The notes below the pieces were generated by a model, which saw only the letters and a program-made list of their open reading frames with translations, was not told the origin of the DNA and did no database searches. A DNA stretch of 64,000 nt from Bacilli bacterium (GTDB lineage Bacteria; Bacillota_I; Bacilli_A; RF39; UBA660): the NCBI GenBank assembly GCA_900772415.1, contig CAAHEC010000054.1, positions 15,358-79,357 of the forward strand, written 5' to 3'. The stretch's first letter is position 1. The number at the start of each line of letters is the position of its first letter. This document shows positions 43,105-52,701 of the stretch, one piece after another. Made by a program: the position numbers and the translations under genes.

Positions 43105-45441
43105 AATTGACGCTGAATAAGGTAGAGATTTTATAAATTTTTCCATAAACTCATAATCTGGTTTTCCATTTTTTGATGGTAATTTTATTGTTGTTGGTTT
43201 TATTCTTTTTTGAGCAAACTTTCTACCATATCCATATCTTGCCTGTTCTAGATTAATAACTGTTGATATAAATAAACCAATGTATTTATTAAAATTCTCA
43301 TATCTAGGGATTAATTTTTCAACATGGTCACTAGCAGAAAACTTCAATTCTTGATAAAAACAACTACCAATAGTTGCGGAATCTATAGTTAAAACGTTAC
43401 CATCTTCCGTATAATAATCATACATTCCTTCTACTCCGTTATTCTCAGAAGATGTAACTACATATGGATAATTACCTTCTCCATATTCTTTTACTTCATA
43501 TTTAACAATACTTTTACTTCCTTCAACAGAAAATAAAGATTCATCAGTATCATCATCAATAATGTATTCCTTCCAACTAGAAATATCGATTTCAACATTT
43601 GATTTTTTTACACAATCAAATTTTACTTCATTCCTGATTCCGTTTTTTATCTTAAAAATTGCATAATCTTTAATATTTTTTTCAAACGTTTCAGTATTTA
43701 AAACTGAATAATTTGTTTTCATATATGCTTCTGCACACCATTCGTCTTCCGCAGATACCTCTTTTTTTACTGAAAATCCGTCAATCTCTTCTCTATTAAA
43801 ATATGCATTAACCCACATATTTTTAATGTCATTCCAAGAATTATCATAATCAGCTCTTCCCTTAGCTTTTCTCTTATAAAAACCATCATTTTTCCAATAA
43901 CCAAAATATGATTTATATCCAGTTGGATGTGGTTCTTTAGCTTTGAATATCATAATACAGGTACTAACTGTAACTTTTGAATTGTGAAACAACTCATTAT
44001 TCATTGAAAATACTGCATCTAAAGTATGATTCTTTAACAATTTTTTCTTTAATTCTAATCTTTCACCAGAATCAGCCAATGCACATGACATTGGAACAAT
44101 CGCTATACAATAAGATCCTTTTTCTAACATACTTAAATTATTTAAAATATAATATAATTCATCAACATCATTTTTATCATTTTTATAAGGAGGATTTAAA
44201 AAGCCAACATTTGGTTTCAATTGCATTACCTTTTTCATAATATTATCATCAAAACATGAACCACTATATAAATGACTTCTTCCATCACCATGTATATACA
44301 TATTCGAACAAGCTAAAGGGAAAATTTTATCAGAAAATTCTATTCCAATTATTTGTCCCTTTTTTATTTCTAATTCTTTGTTTTTGTCACCGCCAGCATC
44401 CATAACCATTTTATTCATGGCTGAAACTAAAAATCCTCCAGTCCCAGTGCAATTATCTAATACTATACTATTTTCATTTACTCGTGCCAATGCACTAAAC
44501 AATTCGGTTATATGAGGTGGTGTTAACACAATTCCTAATCCTTTATCACTATTTGCATATCTCAAAAACTCAATATAAAATTGTCCTAACGAATCAAAAT
44601 ACTTATGTGTTCTCATAAAAGAATTAACATTTGAATCAATTTCATCAATAATATTTCTTAATTCATGTTCTTTTTTAGATAAAATTTTATGTGTTTTTAA
44701 AAATCCATATGTTACCATTATTTCATCAATATTGTCTTTTTGAAGTTCTTCTAATTTTAATTTTACAGTATTATATAGGTTATTTGATAAATCTTTAGGA
44801 TTTTGAAGTTTATACGAATTATAGAAAGCAGGATCATTTAATGCAATTAAAGCCGCACTTATCAACAAACTTCTGTCAGCTTCATGTATTTTAAGAATAT
44901 GTAACTCATCATTTAAAGTTTTAGAAAATTCTAATAACTTACCATAATCTTGATTAAACTTTTTATCATCTTTTTTATAAACATCAATATACTCGTCTAT
45001 AGTATAAAACCTATCATCTTTTAATTGATCAGTTTGATAGCAATCTGAAGTCCCTTTTAATTGAATAAAAGAAGAAAGTCTAAAATTATCATCATCACCA
45101 CTTAATGCTATAGCAATGACATCATATTCTTTTGCAAGAAATGATGAATATAACTTAACCCCATCAACAGCGTAATTTTTATATTTATCTCCAGTTTTAG
45201 ATTCATGTTTTAATATATCGGGCTTACATTCTACAACCATAATTAAATCAGGATAATAATCAAATGTAACAATAAATTCTGGATAACCTTTTCCATTTCC
45301 ACTTTTTGAAGCATTACTTAACAATTTATTAATTTTAATATTTTTAGACTTCTGTTCTTCAACGTTTATAATTCCACCCAAATAGCATTCGTCATTTTCA
45401 ATATATCTTCTAAATAGATTTTCTGTTATTCTTTCATTCAT
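43102..45441 (-). CDS. Single-chain restriction-modification protein (nuclease - N6-adenine methylase - specificity domain, type IIG/IIL-like)
   Basis: 779 residues from ATG 45439-45441 (AGGAGTGG upstream). N-terminal nuclease-like region with PD-(D/E)XK residues D65, E71, K73 in YPDLIMVVECK. The methylase follows: GIVLTPPHITELF, motif I VLDNCTGTGGFLVSAM, motif IV FLNPPYKND, as in HsdM. The C-terminal ~190 residues look like one target-recognition domain of the HsdS type (WKEYIIDD, NYPYVVTSSENNG, AQKRIKPTTIKLP). All three activities would then sit on one chain. No separate hsdR/hsdS is nearby. An alternative is a methylase-specificity protein with an inactive nuclease domain. Confidence 0.82.
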   Translation of the reverse strand: MNERITENLFRRYIENDECYLGGIINVEEQKSKNIKINKLLSNASKSGNGKGYPEFIVTFDYYPDLIMVVECKPDILKHESKTGDKYKNYAVDGVKLYSSFLAKEYDVIAIALSGDDDNFRLSSFIQLKGTSDCYQTDQLKDDRFYTIDEYIDVYKKDDKKFNQDYGKLLEFSKTLNDELHILKIHEADRSLLISAALIALNDPAFYNSYKLQNPKDLSNNLYNTVKLKLEELQKDNIDEIMVTYGFLKTHKILSKKEHELRNIIDEIDSNVNSFMRTHKYFDSLGQFYIEFLRYANSDKGLGIVLTPPHITELFSALARVNENSIVLDNCTGTGGFLVSAMNKMVMDAGGDKNKELEIKKGQIIGIEFSDKIFPLACSNMYIHGDGRSHLYSGSCFDDNIMKKVMQLKPNVGFLNPPYKNDKNDVDELYYILNNLSMLEKGSYCIAIVPMSCALADSGERLELKKKLLKNHTLDAVFSMNNELFHNSKVTVSTCIMIFKAKEPHPTGYKSYFGYWKNDGFYKRKAKGRADYDNSWNDIKNMWVNAYFNREEIDGFSVKKEVSAEDEWCAEAYMKTNYSVLNTETFEKNIKDYAIFKIKNGIRNEVKFDCVKKSNVEIDISSWKEYIIDDDTDESLFSVEGSKSIVKYEVKEYGEGNYPYVVTSSENNGVEGMYDYYTEDGNVLTIDSATIGSCFYQELKFSASDHVEKLIPRYENFNKYIGLFISTVINLEQARYGYGRKFAQKRIKPTTIKLPSKNGKPDYEFMEKFIKSLPYSASI

Positions 45442-45584
45442 TATTACCACTCCTATCTTATTATCATTATATCATATGATCAAAGATTTTTTATCAATGT
45501 AATTAAATATTATAGCATTTATTTTTAAACTGTAAATAATAATTAAGCATTTAAACTCCAATAACTTTTTTCAACCAAAACCAC

Positions 45585-45773
45585 CTCAAGAGAGCAAAAC
45601 AGCTGCAAACACAGATAAAATAAAACTTTTCGTCATTTTTCAATTTGTATCTAGTGTATCTAATTCGTATCTAATTTGTATCTAATACAATACAGTTGTA
45701 AGTAGCAAATCTCTGCAAGCTCTTATAAATACTGGCTTTAAAACAAAAATAAGAGCCAAATGGCTCTCGTCAG
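45585..45773. repeat. Repeat element copy 2 (upstream side of the R-M gene)
   Basis: Starts CTCAAGAGAGC (45585-45595), has four iterons in 45641-45696 (TTGTATCTAG, TGTATCTAA, TCGTATCTAA, TTGTATCTAA, spaced 10-11 bp) followed by ACAATACAGT, and ends GGCTCTCGTCAG (45762-45773) after a 7-bp hairpin AGAGCCA/TGGCTCT. Copy 1 has the same parts in the same order. The element fills the first part of the 660-bp gap after 45450. Confidence 0.65.
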
Positions 45774-45824
45774 GGGGATTATTTAATACTTATATACTAG
45801 ATTTTAACATTTTTTATACTTTAA

Positions 45825-46075
45825 CTACTCAAACCCATTATTTATCGCTGTAATAACTTCTTCTTCATTTGTTAAATTATTCTATGCTTTTTTAATCCTT
45901 TAATTAAATTTAGCATTCTTTTTTTACTTTTAGCTTTGATTCCTGCATCTATTGCATAATTTATTTTTTTATATGATTTTTTTGTTCATATAAAGAAAAT
46001 TTATTCAAGCTATCATCAACTATCTTTTTTATTTATTTTTCCTATTATTAATTGATCAATTTAAATATCATTATC
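45825..46075 (-). pseudogene. Decayed coding sequence in the accessory island
   Basis: Reading the minus strand in shifting frames gives protein-like pieces: IDQLIIGKINKK, then VDDSLNKFSLYEQKNHIKK, then NYAIDAGIKAKSKKRMLNLI, then NNLTNEEEVITAINNGFE followed by TAG 45825-45827. At least three frameshifts or stops break it, two of them in A-runs. Family not identified. It ends the gap between the R-M gene and the nuclease-like gene. Confidence 0.45.
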
Positions 46076-46109
46076 AAGAACCACATCTATTCATTGTGTT
46101 GATATAACT

Positions 46110-47243
46110 TTATTTTTTTCTTGAATAACTATTAATATATTTTTTTAAAACCTTATCTAGCTTTATCATATTTTCAGTCAAAAATATTATCATTTTATTC
46201 CAATCATCTTTATCAAAAATAGAAACTTCCTCTAGTCTATATGATATACGGCTCATTTTTTTATCATCTAATCTTTCCCAAAACAATTTGTCACCGAATT
46301 CATTCTCGATGTTATCTTTTTTATCATAAAAATAATCAAAAGCCTTTTTATTAAAATCTTTATTCGAACTAGATAATGCGAGTTCCACATCGCAATAATT
46401 CTTTGTCACTACAAAACTATAAACACATCCGGACATTCCACATCCTGTGCTTATCCAATGATCATATTGATTTAAATCAATGTTTCTACCAGAAAAAATG
46501 TTAGATTTGCTATTAAAATATGGTAATAATTTATGCCAAAATTCATTACGTATTATTTGACAATTTGCTAAATTTTCCTTTGTCATATAATCTTCCTGAG
46601 ATTTTTGATCATAGCTGATCATAATTTCCGCCAAATCTTTTACTGGAATTATCTGGTCTGTTTCAACTACAAGTTGTTCTCCTACATTATATGGCATCAT
46701 TTTTATACATTGAATTTTTATACCATACTTTCTTGCCCAAAGAACGGTATTTGTAACCTCTTTTCTGAATTCTCTGGAAACCAATATTATTCTTTGTGAT
46801 AAATCCTGATTCAATTGAACCTCAGAAAAGTCCGCCTTTTCTAAAAATTCAGTTATTAAATCTTCAGCATTCTCTGATTTATTATTTTTATTTAAGTATT
46901 GTTGAAAAATATTTTTTATATCATCTTTTTTTAAAGAAGAACAATAACCAGCATATTTAAAGGCTTGCCATACAACGTTTCTTCCACTATCATCCAATTT
47001 ATTTTCAATAATAACTAAGTTCCCAAATTTATCTAAAGCTAATAAATCTAGTCTTTCATTAGTTTCGTTAAAACCATCGAATTCTTTTTGAATAATCAAT
47101 AACTCTTCACCTAGCATAGAAGGATTATTAGCTATCCATTCTTGTAAATCTTTTCTCTCTTTAAGGCCGAACTCTTTAAAAGTTACTTCTTTTATTTTTT
47201 CTGTTATCTTTGAATCTTTGTTTACTAAAAACATTCTTTTCAC
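46110..47243 (-). CDS. PD-(D/E)XK nuclease-like protein with DUF4268-type C-terminus
   Basis: 377 residues (GTG 47243; an ATG three codons later also fits AAGGAGAT). N-terminal half: LQEWIANNPSMLGEELLIIQKE then NERLDLLALDKFGNLVIIENKL, with D66, E80 and K82 forming a D...ExK nuclease core of the NucS/DUF91 kind, and QAFKYAGYCSSL. The C-terminal ~130 residues (FWHKLLPYF ... SGCVYSFVV ... ELALSSSNKDFNKKAFDYF) fit DUF4268. Such proteins are frequent in defence islands. It lies 1.8 kb upstream of the R-M gene in the same orientation. Confidence 0.78.
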   Translation of the reverse strand: MKRMFLVNKDSKITEKIKEVTFKEFGLKERKDLQEWIANNPSMLGEELLIIQKEFDGFNETNERLDLLALDKFGNLVIIENKLDDSGRNVVWQAFKYAGYCSSLKKDDIKNIFQQYLNKNNKSENAEDLITEFLEKADFSEVQLNQDLSQRIILVSREFRKEVTNTVLWARKYGIKIQCIKMMPYNVGEQLVVETDQIIPVKDLAEIMISYDQKSQEDYMTKENLANCQIIRNEFWHKLLPYFNSKSNIFSGRNIDLNQYDHWISTGCGMSGCVYSFVVTKNYCDVELALSSSNKDFNKKAFDYFYDKKDNIENEFGDKLFWERLDDKKMSRISYRLEEVSIFDKDDWNKMIIFLTENMIKLDKVLKKYINSYSRKK

Positions 47244-47265
47244 ATCTCCTTCGTTTTATTATTTC

Positions 47266-48009
47266 CTAACTCCTAGCCGCTCCATCAACAGGCAAAATAG
47301 CTCCCGTTATATAACTTGCCATATCACTAGCCAAGAATAAAAATGCACTTGCAACATCTTCCGCTCTTCCTATCCTACCTAATGGAATGGTTTTAATAAG
47401 TGGTTCTATTACGCTATCTGGCACACTTTTCATCATATCAGTAAGTATTATACCAGGTGCTACTGCATTTACCCTTATACCGTCTTTACCAAGTTCTCTT
47501 GCAAGTGATTTAGTAAGACCATTTACAGCAAACTTACTAGCAGGATAACCACATCCAGATGGCTGTCCATATATACTTACCATAGATGATGTATTAAGTA
47601 TTACGCCGCCTTTATTTTCCTTCATAATTAGACTTACCGCCTTTGAGCAATTAAATACCGCATTAACGTTTAAATCCATTATCTTTTTAAAATCTTCTTC
47701 CTTGTATTCATAAATACTTTCTCTAGCACTTATTCCAGCATTATTAACTAATATATCTATCTTTCCATATAAATCCTTTATTTTATTAAATACTTCTTCT
47801 ACCTCTTTTAAATTAGTTAAATCTGGATAGAATCCTTTTACATCATAATCTTTATTTTCTTTTTTTAAACTCTCCAAAGCCTTTGATACAGTTTCACTTT
47901 TTGAACCAAATATAACTACCTTACAGCCATTTTCTAAAAACTTTTTAGCAGTAGCATACCCTATTCCTCTAGTTGCTCCTGTTATAACTGCTACTTTATC
48001 TTTTAACAT
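47266..48009 (-). CDS. Short-chain dehydrogenase/reductase (FabG-like)
   Basis: 247 residues. Cofactor site VITGATRGIGYATA (TGxxxGIG), NNAGIS, catalytic Ser in LNTSSMVS, Y-x3-K as YPASKFAVNG, and the C-terminal GAILPVDGAARS. Closest in look to 3-oxoacyl-ACP reductases, but it is not in a fatty-acid operon, so substrate is open. A decayed copy of its 3' end is at 53476-53550. Confidence 0.9.
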   Translation of the reverse strand: MLKDKVAVITGATRGIGYATAKKFLENGCKVVIFGSKSETVSKALESLKKENKDYDVKGFYPDLTNLKEVEEVFNKIKDLYGKIDILVNNAGISARESIYEYKEEDFKKIMDLNVNAVFNCSKAVSLIMKENKGGVILNTSSMVSIYGQPSGCGYPASKFAVNGLTKSLARELGKDGIRVNAVAPGIILTDMMKSVPDSVIEPLIKTIPLGRIGRAEDVASAFLFLASDMASYITGAILPVDGAARS

Positions 48010-48040
48010 ATTAAACCTCCTATTTATACTTTAATTTTAA

Positions 48041-48077
48041 CTTATTTTTACCAATATAACAAGAAAAGAAAGCAAGG
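48041..48077. repeat. 37-bp direct repeat, copy A
   Basis: CTTATTTTTACCAATATAAC followed by AAGAAAAGAAAGCAAGG, identical to 53572-53608. Similarity continues into the adjoining hairpin arm on the right and ~10 bp on the left. It lies just upstream of the intact dehydrogenase gene. Confidence 0.9.
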
Positions 48078-48093
48078 CATTTACTTTCTTTTT
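48064..48093 (-). terminator. Terminator of the TCS/ABC transcript
   Basis: Stem AAGAAAG/CTTTCTT followed by TTCTTG on the minus strand; the same hairpin recurs after gatB at 53593-53622. Confidence 0.6.
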
Positions 48094-48157
48094 AATATTT
48101 ACTTTTTTATATTGTAATAATTGTACACTTTAGTTTGATTCAACATTTATATCATAA

Positions 48158-49372
48158 TTATATTTTATAATATTTTATAATGAATTTAGTTTCTAATTTA
48201 TTTGACTCAACTGATATAGTACCTTTATCCTCTTCTATAATTGTTTTAGCTAAAGCAAGACCAATACCTATACTATCAGTTTTAGTATTTTTACACCTAT
48301 AAAATCTTTCAAAAATATGTTTTATATCTTTTTTTGCTATACCTTCACCAAAGTTTATTACTTCAATCATAGAATAAACATTATTATTTTCAATATTTAT
48401 TATTATGTTTGAATTATTTTTAGAATGTTCTATAGCATTTTTAATTATATTAGTAAGAGCTTCAATTTGCCATTTATCATCACATATTATTTTAGAATTT
48501 TCTTTTATATTTAATTTTATATTTATATTTCTTAAATCACATAAAGTAGAAACGTTTTTAATTGATTCTTCAATAATTGTTTTCAAATCATTTTCTTGTT
48601 TTACAAAATGAACCGTATTAGCATCAAACTTTGATAATTTTAGAAGTGATTGTACTAAAAAGTTGATATTTAAAACATTTCTTTTTATATCAACAATAAA
48701 ATCATTTCTAATTTTTTCTTCCATATTTGAATCTTCAATAATATTATCTAGCATAACTAATATACTAGTAAGTGGTGTTTTTAATTGATGAGAAATATCT
48801 TCCAATGATTTTTTTAAATTAAGCTTATCTTTACTAGAATTTTCAGCAGCTTCTTTTAACATTATAGTGGTTTTATATATTTCATTTTTTAAAATTGATA
48901 ACTCATCTTCTGAAATTGAATCAATTTGTATTTCATAATTTTTCTTATTAATCTGTTCTATACACTTAATTATATCTTTTATATCCTTCTCCTTCTTATA
49001 ATTATATCTAATATATATAATAAGTAAAATAACAACAGTTATCGTTAAAAAAGATAAATTAATAGCTAAAAATTTATGATAGTCTCTATCATTTTTAATT
49101 AATATAGATTTATTATTTACATCAATTCCATATTTATTAAAGAAGTCATTTGTTTTTAACTTATCATTATTTATTATTTCAATAATTTCTTTATCAGTTA
49201 TTTTAGGATAGTCTTTTTTTATTACATTTATAATAGCAGAAATCTTGTTATTAAAGTTTTTAGTATAAGTTTTATATTCATATATATTTAAAAATAAGAA
49301 CAAAACAAATAAACATATAAATACAATTAATGTAGAAATAATATATTTTTTTAATTCAATTTTATTCTTCAT
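48158..49372 (-). CDS. Membrane sensor histidine kinase of the TCS/ABC module
   Basis: 404 residues from ATG 49370-49372, overlapping the regulator gene by 11 bp. Two membrane segments (about 10-30 and 107-127) enclose an ~75-residue extracytoplasmic sensor; then HAMP-like linker, HisKA (LEDISHQLKTPLTSIL, His in SHQLKTP), N box (IIKNAIEHS), G1 (VINFGEGI), and G2 (GIGLALAKTIIEEDKG). Pairs with the OmpR-type regulator directly upstream. Confidence 0.92.
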   Translation of the reverse strand: MKNKIELKKYIISTLIVFICLFVLFLFLNIYEYKTYTKNFNNKISAIINVIKKDYPKITDKEIIEIINNDKLKTNDFFNKYGIDVNNKSILIKNDRDYHKFLAINLSFLTITVVILLIIYIRYNYKKEKDIKDIIKCIEQINKKNYEIQIDSISEDELSILKNEIYKTTIMLKEAAENSSKDKLNLKKSLEDISHQLKTPLTSILVMLDNIIEDSNMEEKIRNDFIVDIKRNVLNINFLVQSLLKLSKFDANTVHFVKQENDLKTIIEESIKNVSTLCDLRNINIKLNIKENSKIICDDKWQIEALTNIIKNAIEHSKNNSNIIINIENNNVYSMIEVINFGEGIAKKDIKHIFERFYRCKNTKTDSIGIGLALAKTIIEEDKGTISVESNKLETKFIIKYYKI

Positions 49373-50018
49373 CAATTCTATACCCAATTCCTTTAATAGT
49401 AGTTATGATATCAGTTCCTATTTTTTCTCTTATTCTTTTAAAATAAACTGTTACAGTATGATCATCTACATAATTTCCAGTCCAATCCCAAATTTTATCT
49501 AATATTACATTTCTACTAACAACTTTATTAATATTTAAAAATAATAAATTAACTAATTTTAATTCTAATGCAGTAAGTTCAATAATGATATTATCTTTTT
49601 TTAAAACCAATTTATCCATATCATAAGAAATATTTTTTATTTTAATAACACTTTTCTTTATTGATCTTAATAATATTTTATTAACCCTTGCCATTAATTC
49701 ACGAGTGGAAAAAGGTTTTGTTATATAATCTTCCGCGCCAATATTTAAACCTCTAACAATATCGTCTTCTTCATCTTTAGCTGTTAAAAAAATAGTAGGA
49801 ATTTTCAAATCCTTAATAGTATTTTCAAATAAGTTAAAGCCATTTCCATCTGGTAAAGTAATATCAAGTATTATTAAATCAATATTAAAGTTAGAAAGTA
49901 AATATTCTTTTGAGTCTTCTACCGTAGTTTTTACAATTAAATTATGATTATCTTTTTTAAAAGAGTATGTAAGACCTTTAATAATTGATTCTGTATCTTC
50001 AATAAGTAAAATATTCAT
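49362..50018 (-). CDS. OmpR/PhoB-type response regulator
   Basis: 218 residues. Receiver domain with IEDTES acid pair, phospho-Asp in LIILDITLPDGNGF (~52), TAKDEEDDI and the Lys in YITKPF; winged-helix DNA-binding domain ending VTVYFKRIREKIG..IKGIGYRIDEE. The likely target is the ABC transporter operon encoded just upstream of it. Confidence 0.95.
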   Translation of the reverse strand: MNILLIEDTESIIKGLTYSFKKDNHNLIVKTTVEDSKEYLLSNFNIDLIILDITLPDGNGFNLFENTIKDLKIPTIFLTAKDEEDDIVRGLNIGAEDYITKPFSTRELMARVNKILLRSIKKSVIKIKNISYDMDKLVLKKDNIIIELTALELKLVNLLFLNINKVVSRNVILDKIWDWTGNYVDDHTVTVYFKRIREKIGTDIITTIKGIGYRIDEE

Positions 50019-50056
50019 ATATATAGTACCTTTCTTTAAATATAATTATATCACAA

Positions 50057-50080
50057 TATAAGGAGCTTTCGCCCCTTATA
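50057..50080 (-). terminator. Hairpin after the ABC permease gene
   Basis: TATAAGG(G)GC/GC(T)CCTTATA stem with GAAA loop directly after the stop; weak T-run, so it may only slow read-through into the regulator gene. Confidence 0.5.
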
Positions 50081-52699
50081 CTAGATATTCTCATTTCTAA
50101 TTGTTTCAATAGTATTTTGCTTATTTATTTTACTCATAGAATACTTCATAATTAATGAAATAAGTATAAATACAACAGCTACAGCAATTAATATTGCCTC
50201 AATAGGAAGTTTATAAGGCATTCCTGATTCTTCTGATAAGAAATGATAAATAACGTATGATAATGCTATTCCAATAGGTATACCAAAGAATAGAGATTTA
50301 ATACCAATAAACAAGCTTTCTAATCGAATCATTCTGTTAAATTCTTTAGTTATCATACCAACAGATTTTAACATAGCAAACTCTTGTTTTCTTAGTTCCA
50401 TATTAGTAGTAATAGTATTAAAAATATTAGTTATACCAATTAATGAAATTACAATTATAAAACCATAAAGAAATATTCCTACTAAAGTAAATAAGTTACT
50501 CATTATTTTAACATTTTCATCTACATTATTAACGTTATAATCTTCACCCTTTAAAAAATCATCAAGATCATCTTGTAATTTATTAGCATTATTTGATTTA
50601 TAATAGATTGCTAGTGGTTTAGATTTGAAATTAGCATCAAACATTTCATCACTAATAATTAAACACTTTATATCAACACCTTTCAAACCAAAAGGTCTAA
50701 CATCAGAAGTTGCTCCAATTTCTATTTTTATTGTTTTATTTTCATCAGTAGTAGCATCAATAATGTCACCTTTATTAAAGTTAAAAGCTCTCATATATTT
50801 AGTAGTTAACTTATTATTTTTATTATAGTTAGATACATATCCTTTATCGACAAGTATAGCTTTGCTTTTAAATTCATTATAATTTAACCCTAATGAATCA
50901 ACATATTTTTTAAATTGTTCTTCTCCAATAGAAATTATAGATACATAAGTAGGATTATTTTCATCAATTGCTAAATTTAAAAACTTAGCATATTCTTTAT
51001 TGTAGTGATTTCCTTTAAAAGATATTTCACTACTTCTAAATATTGTATAATCTTCTATATTATCTAATTTAGTTGTTTCTATAAATTTATTATAAGATTC
51101 ATTATTTGTAATAGTTGTAGATAGTGAAATATTAAAATCAGATATTTCTAATTCATGATCTACTTGTTGAAATGCTAATTTCATAAATCCTGATAGAGCG
51201 ATAAATACAAATACAGAAACAATTATTGATATTACTGTAGTTCTATATTTTTTCTTATTTCTTTTTAAATTCTTAAATGATATTTCGCCGCCTATACCAA
51301 ATATATTTTTTATTAATTTTGGTGATTTAATCTTTTTGGGATTTATTTTAATATTAGCGCTATTTCTAATGGAATCTATTGGAGATACTTTAGATGCTCG
51401 TTTTGCACTTTTAAAAGCTGAAAAATAAATAGTTACTATACCAAGTATTATAGCTACTAAAACAGATAGCCATGAAAAAGAAAATACTAATTTTAAACCA
51501 TCTGCTATTGAACCATCTAAATAATAATTACTTATGATAATAAGTATATATGATGCTATAAAACCAAGTAATAGACCTAGCGGAATACCAATTAATCCTA
51601 ATATGGTAGCTTCATAAAAAACATTTCTTTTAATTTGTTTTTTAGTTGCTCCAATACTTCTTAACATACCATATTGTTTTATTTTCTCTGTAATAGAAAT
51701 ATCAAAACTATTTTTTATACAAAATATTGAAGTGAACACAATTATTCCTATTATAATTCCTACAACAATACTTAAACCGCCAATACCACTGTTTGAAATA
51801 GGATTAGCTTCTAAAGCAATTAAATAAGAATTAATATTTATATCACTATATTTTGATTTATTCATTTGATTTGAATATTCTTTTAATTCTTTATTTGACG
51901 CTTGTTTATCATTATCATTAACTTTCTTAAATAACTTTGCATCAACTCCTAATATATTAGCAATAGTTTCATAACTATTTTTTACGCCATCTTTTTTAAA
52001 TCTTGTATATACATCAACAATTCCATTTATTTTATTTTCATCAAGATAAGTTATAAATGTATATCCAGGTGCAGAAAAATTTTCTATATTAGTAGCTGGT
52101 CTTCCTATAATACCAACTATTTTATAAGTTTTAGAAGTAGTATCTACAATGGATTCTTTATCTTCTTCATCAGATTCTTGATATGGATTATTTTGATCTA
52201 ATTCATTTCCATTAGAATCTACTCTTTTTCCAACGTCTAACGTAATAGAATCACCAATATTTAAAAATAATCTACCATTTGTTTTTAAATGGGTTGGTAT
52301 TACTATTTCGTTTTCATTTTTAGGAAGTCTTCCATCCAATAATTTGACAGATAAATTATCTAAAGAGTTTTTAGTAAATCCTTTTATACAAGCATAAGGT
52401 TTATATTCGTTTTTAGAGTCTATTTTAGCAAAACCAACATCTTTTGTAATATTGATAGTTTCTATATTTCTATTGTTTTCAAATATATCAATATCACTAA
52501 TAGGAACATTGTAAAATGCAGCATGAAAGTTTCCTTTTTCGTGTGTTTCATATTTAATTAATGATTTTATACCACTAGAGTATATAGATGATACGGCAGT
52601 AATTAAAGCAACTGATAACATAATACCAATAATTGTAACAATAGTTCTTTTTTTATTTAATTTAAGATTTTTTATTGTCAATTTGTTAAGCAAGTTCAT
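50081..52699 (-). CDS. ABC transporter permease with two FtsX domains
   Basis: 872 residues. An N-terminal membrane helix (about 17-40), a ~260-residue extracytoplasmic MacB-like domain, three helices forming the first FtsX domain (near 305-435; IKQYGMLRSIGATKKQIKR), a second N-helix (~490), another extracytoplasmic domain, and a second FtsX domain (near 740-860; LRKQEFAMLKSVGMITKEF). The duplicated layout is that of peptide-sensing or peptide-detoxifying ABC systems controlled by two-component systems. Substrate unknown. Confidence 0.9.
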   Translation of the reverse strand: MNLLNKLTIKNLKLNKKRTIVTIIGIMLSVALITAVSSIYSSGIKSLIKYETHEKGNFHAAFYNVPISDIDIFENNRNIETINITKDVGFAKIDSKNEYKPYACIKGFTKNSLDNLSVKLLDGRLPKNENEIVIPTHLKTNGRLFLNIGDSITLDVGKRVDSNGNELDQNNPYQESDEEDKESIVDTTSKTYKIVGIIGRPATNIENFSAPGYTFITYLDENKINGIVDVYTRFKKDGVKNSYETIANILGVDAKLFKKVNDNDKQASNKELKEYSNQMNKSKYSDININSYLIALEANPISNSGIGGLSIVVGIIIGIIVFTSIFCIKNSFDISITEKIKQYGMLRSIGATKKQIKRNVFYEATILGLIGIPLGLLLGFIASYILIIISNYYLDGSIADGLKLVFSFSWLSVLVAIILGIVTIYFSAFKSAKRASKVSPIDSIRNSANIKINPKKIKSPKLIKNIFGIGGEISFKNLKRNKKKYRTTVISIIVSVFVFIALSGFMKLAFQQVDHELEISDFNISLSTTITNNESYNKFIETTKLDNIEDYTIFRSSEISFKGNHYNKEYAKFLNLAIDENNPTYVSIISIGEEQFKKYVDSLGLNYNEFKSKAILVDKGYVSNYNKNNKLTTKYMRAFNFNKGDIIDATTDENKTIKIEIGATSDVRPFGLKGVDIKCLIISDEMFDANFKSKPLAIYYKSNNANKLQDDLDDFLKGEDYNVNNVDENVKIMSNLFTLVGIFLYGFIIVISLIGITNIFNTITTNMELRKQEFAMLKSVGMITKEFNRMIRLESLFIGIKSLFFGIPIGIALSYVIYHFLSEESGMPYKLPIEAILIAVAVVFILISLIMKYSMSKINKQNTIETIRNENI

Positions 52700-52701
52700 A
52701 A

